The position numbers were made by a program, and so were the translations under genes. Below the pieces are notes generated by a model. That model saw only the letters and a list, made by a program, of their open reading frames with translations. It made no database searches and had not been told where the DNA came from. DNA of 49,558 nt from JANJTY01 sp038257155 (GTDB lineage Bacteria > Pseudomonadota > Gammaproteobacteria > Xanthomonadales > Xanthomonadaceae). This document shows, piece by piece, positions 48,675-49,558 of this stretch (the stretch's first letter is position 1; every line of letters starts with the position of its first letter). Location of the stretch: contig JBBSJP010000036.1 of the NCBI GenBank assembly GCA_038257155.1, forward strand, positions 1 to 49,558, given 5' to 3'.

Positions 48675-49109
48675 TTACGTGGTGCTCGCGTAGCGCGCCG
48701 ACGCTTCATGCAGATTTGCTTCACCGATCGGTGCAAGGTGCTGTCTAAGCCAGGCGGCCAGTTCGGGCTCGGACAGGCCGCCTTCGGCGAGTCCTATGTA
48801 GAGCGAATAAAGGGCCACATCGTCCGCGACCAGTTCCATGCCATTGAGCATCAAGAAGGTTTCGCAGGCTACCGCGGCGGTGCGTTTGTTGCCGTCGAGG
48901 AATGGGTGGTTGCGCGCGATCCCATAGGCCAGTGAGGCGGCAAGATCAGCCAGGTCAGGCGGAGGCTGACCATAGGCATGTAGCTGGTGGGGGCGAGCCA
49001 ATGCCGAATCGAGCAGGCTTTCGTCACGCAGTCCCGAAATGCCGCCGTGCTCCGACAGCTGGCGATCATGGATGGCCAGCGCGAACCGCTTCTCAATCCA
49101 CACAATCAT
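48675..49109 (-). CDS. doc: Doc-family toxin (death-on-curing, Fic fold)
   Basis: A 144-residue toxin-like protein of the Fic/Doc superfamily. The motif HPFLDGNKR (H68-R76) matches the Doc form HxFx[D/N][A/G]NKR, in which Lys replaces the Gly of Fic AMP-transferases. Phage P1 Doc uses this site to phosphorylate EF-Tu and stop translation. The motif appears complete, so the gene looks functional. It starts 12 nt after the antitoxin stop and is the second gene of the pair, with a tail of about 20 residues after the fold. Confidence 0.92.
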   Translation of the reverse strand: MIVWIEKRFALAIHDRQLSEHGGISGLRDESLLDSALARPHQLHAYGQPPPDLADLAASLAYGIARNHPFLDGNKRTAAVACETFLMLNGMELVADDVALYSLYIGLAEGGLSEPELAAWLRQHLAPIGEANLHEASARYASTT

Positions 49110-49121
49110 CGAATTCGCCCG

Positions 49122-49343
49122 TCATTGCGCCAGCTTGTGCAGCAGGTTGCGGCGCCGGTGCATGACTTTCTCGGCCACCTCCATCTGCGCCGCAAGCTGC
49201 GGATCGTAGGTGGTCAGCTTGACCCCGTCAGGGGTTTCCAGCGCGAACAGTTCATCGCCCTTTTCAAGACGCAGTCGAGCCATCAGTTCCTTGGGCAGGA
49301 TGACGCCGGCCGAGTTGCCGATGGTTGTGATCTTGAGCTTCAT
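49122..49343 (-). CDS. AbrB/MazE-type antitoxin
   Basis: A 73-residue DNA-binding antitoxin with the swapped-hairpin SpoVT-AbrB fold: MKLKITTIGNSAGVILPKEL at the N-terminus (I-x-x-I-G-N-S-x-G-V-I-L-P is the family mark) and a short Gln/Arg-rich C-terminal tail likely to bind the toxin. Such proteins normally pair with MazF-type toxins; here the partner is Doc, whose usual antitoxin is Phd. The ATG at 49343 has GGAAG about 7 nt upstream; the frame to 49466 is not credible. A 16-bp palindrome just upstream fits autorepression. Confidence 0.9.
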   Translation of the reverse strand: MKLKITTIGNSAGVILPKELMARLRLEKGDELFALETPDGVKLTTYDPQLAAQMEVAEKVMHRRRNLLHKLAQ

Positions 49344-49361
49344 GACGAACTTCCGTGGGGT

Positions 49362-49377
49362 TATAACGTACGTTATA
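49362..49377 (-). promoter_or_regulatory. Perfect palindromic operator of the AbrB-Doc pair
   Basis: The 16-bp palindrome TATAACGTACGTTATA lies 19-34 bp before the antitoxin start. It contains TATAAC and TTATAA, -10-like words for the minus strand, so a bound AbrB dimer would block polymerase. This fits the autoregulation by antitoxin (or complex) usual in type II systems. A TTCCTG about 16 bp upstream of TTATAA is a possible -35. Confidence 0.75.
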
Positions 49378-49473
49378 TACACCAGGAATTCCCGTACGCG
49401 CAAGCCGATGGACGAAGCTAGGAGCGTGCGCGGCAGAAGCCAATTCGTTCGATGATTGCGCGACAATCACTGC

Positions 49474-49558
49474 ATGACGACCTCCTACCTCCCGTATCAC
49501 CCTGATCAAGCCCATTTGCTGCCGGTGTCGGCGGCGGACTGGCTTCCCGAGGGCCACC
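49474..49558 (+). CDS. IS1182-family transposase, 5' end only (cut by window end)
   Basis: The first 28 codons from the ATG at 49474 read MTTSYLPYHPDQAHLLPVSA followed by ADWLPEGH. This is the typical start of IS1182-family DDE transposases (PYxPDQxxLLPxxxxxWLPEGHLA). The rest lies beyond the window, so completeness, the terminal repeats and the target duplication cannot be judged. The left inverted repeat should lie between 49378 and 49473. If intact, the element inserted within about 130 bp of the toxin-antitoxin operator. Confidence 0.72.
   Translation, partial: MTTSYLPYHPDQAHLLPVSAADWLPEGH

Overview
The window is GC-rich chromosomal DNA from a gammaproteobacterium, most likely of the Lysobacterales/Xanthomonadales (Lysobacter, Dokdonella, Rhodanobacter type). 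The evidence is the block lptD-surA-pdxA-rsmA-apaG-apaH, a subclass B3 metallo-beta-lactamase, secreted multidomain proteins ending in a short 'IFxxGFES' tail, and intergenic dyads of the 'TAGGTCGGC' / 'GTAGGAGCGCACC' kind that I associate with this order. The placement is inferred from gene content, not from a phylogeny. I see no rRNA, tRNA, CRISPR array or prophage. A partial IS1182-type transposase begins at the right edge.

Left part (1-13 kb): a methyltransferase, a lipoprotein and an intracellular polyhydroxybutyrate depolymerase on the minus strand. Then come a HemJ-like haem-pathway membrane protein with an overlapping lipoprotein (plus), and a Nudix hydrolase with a Na+/Ca2+ antiporter (minus). 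The formaldehyde detoxification pair frmA and fghA follows, unusually separated by about 350 bp of tandem repeats. Next are a quinone oxidoreductase, a membrane protein, the DEAD-box helicase RhlE, a DUF1232 protein and a B3 beta-lactamase.

Middle (13-26 kb): a long minus-strand series runs DUF6580 membrane protein, PduO-type cobalamin adenosyltransferase, histone-deacetylase-like hydrolase, lptD, surA, pdxA, rsmA, apaG, apaH. Several of these genes overlap by 4 nt. It joins outer-membrane assembly (LptD and its chaperone SurA) to B6 synthesis, rRNA methylation and Ap4A hydrolysis. Divergent from it is ubiH, an overlapping second ubiquinone hydroxylase and a TPR-methyltransferase.

Secretome block (26-35 kb): two large divergent genes encode an ExeM/NucH-type extracellular nuclease (lamin-tail, Calx-beta, nuclease, thrombospondin-3 and DUF11 domains) and a subtilisin-like protease. 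They share a 409-bp intergenic region and nearly identical C-terminal tails, the strongest candidate here for an undescribed sorting or processing signal.

Right part (35-49.6 kb): rlmM, a cytidine/guanine-type deaminase, a Cys-rich lipoprotein, glnS and a DinB protein (minus). Then DUF2007 plus a 7TMR-DISM diguanylate cyclase (plus), a periplasmic protein of unknown function, a QEGLA/MATCAP-like predicted metallopeptidase overlapping rsgA (minus), a secreted lipase with its foldase (plus), and an AbrB-Doc toxin-antitoxin pair with a perfect operator palindrome. The transposase start follows, cut by the window end.

Most starts were chosen by signal peptide, lipobox, ribosome binding site or family length, and many are shorter than the longest open frame.
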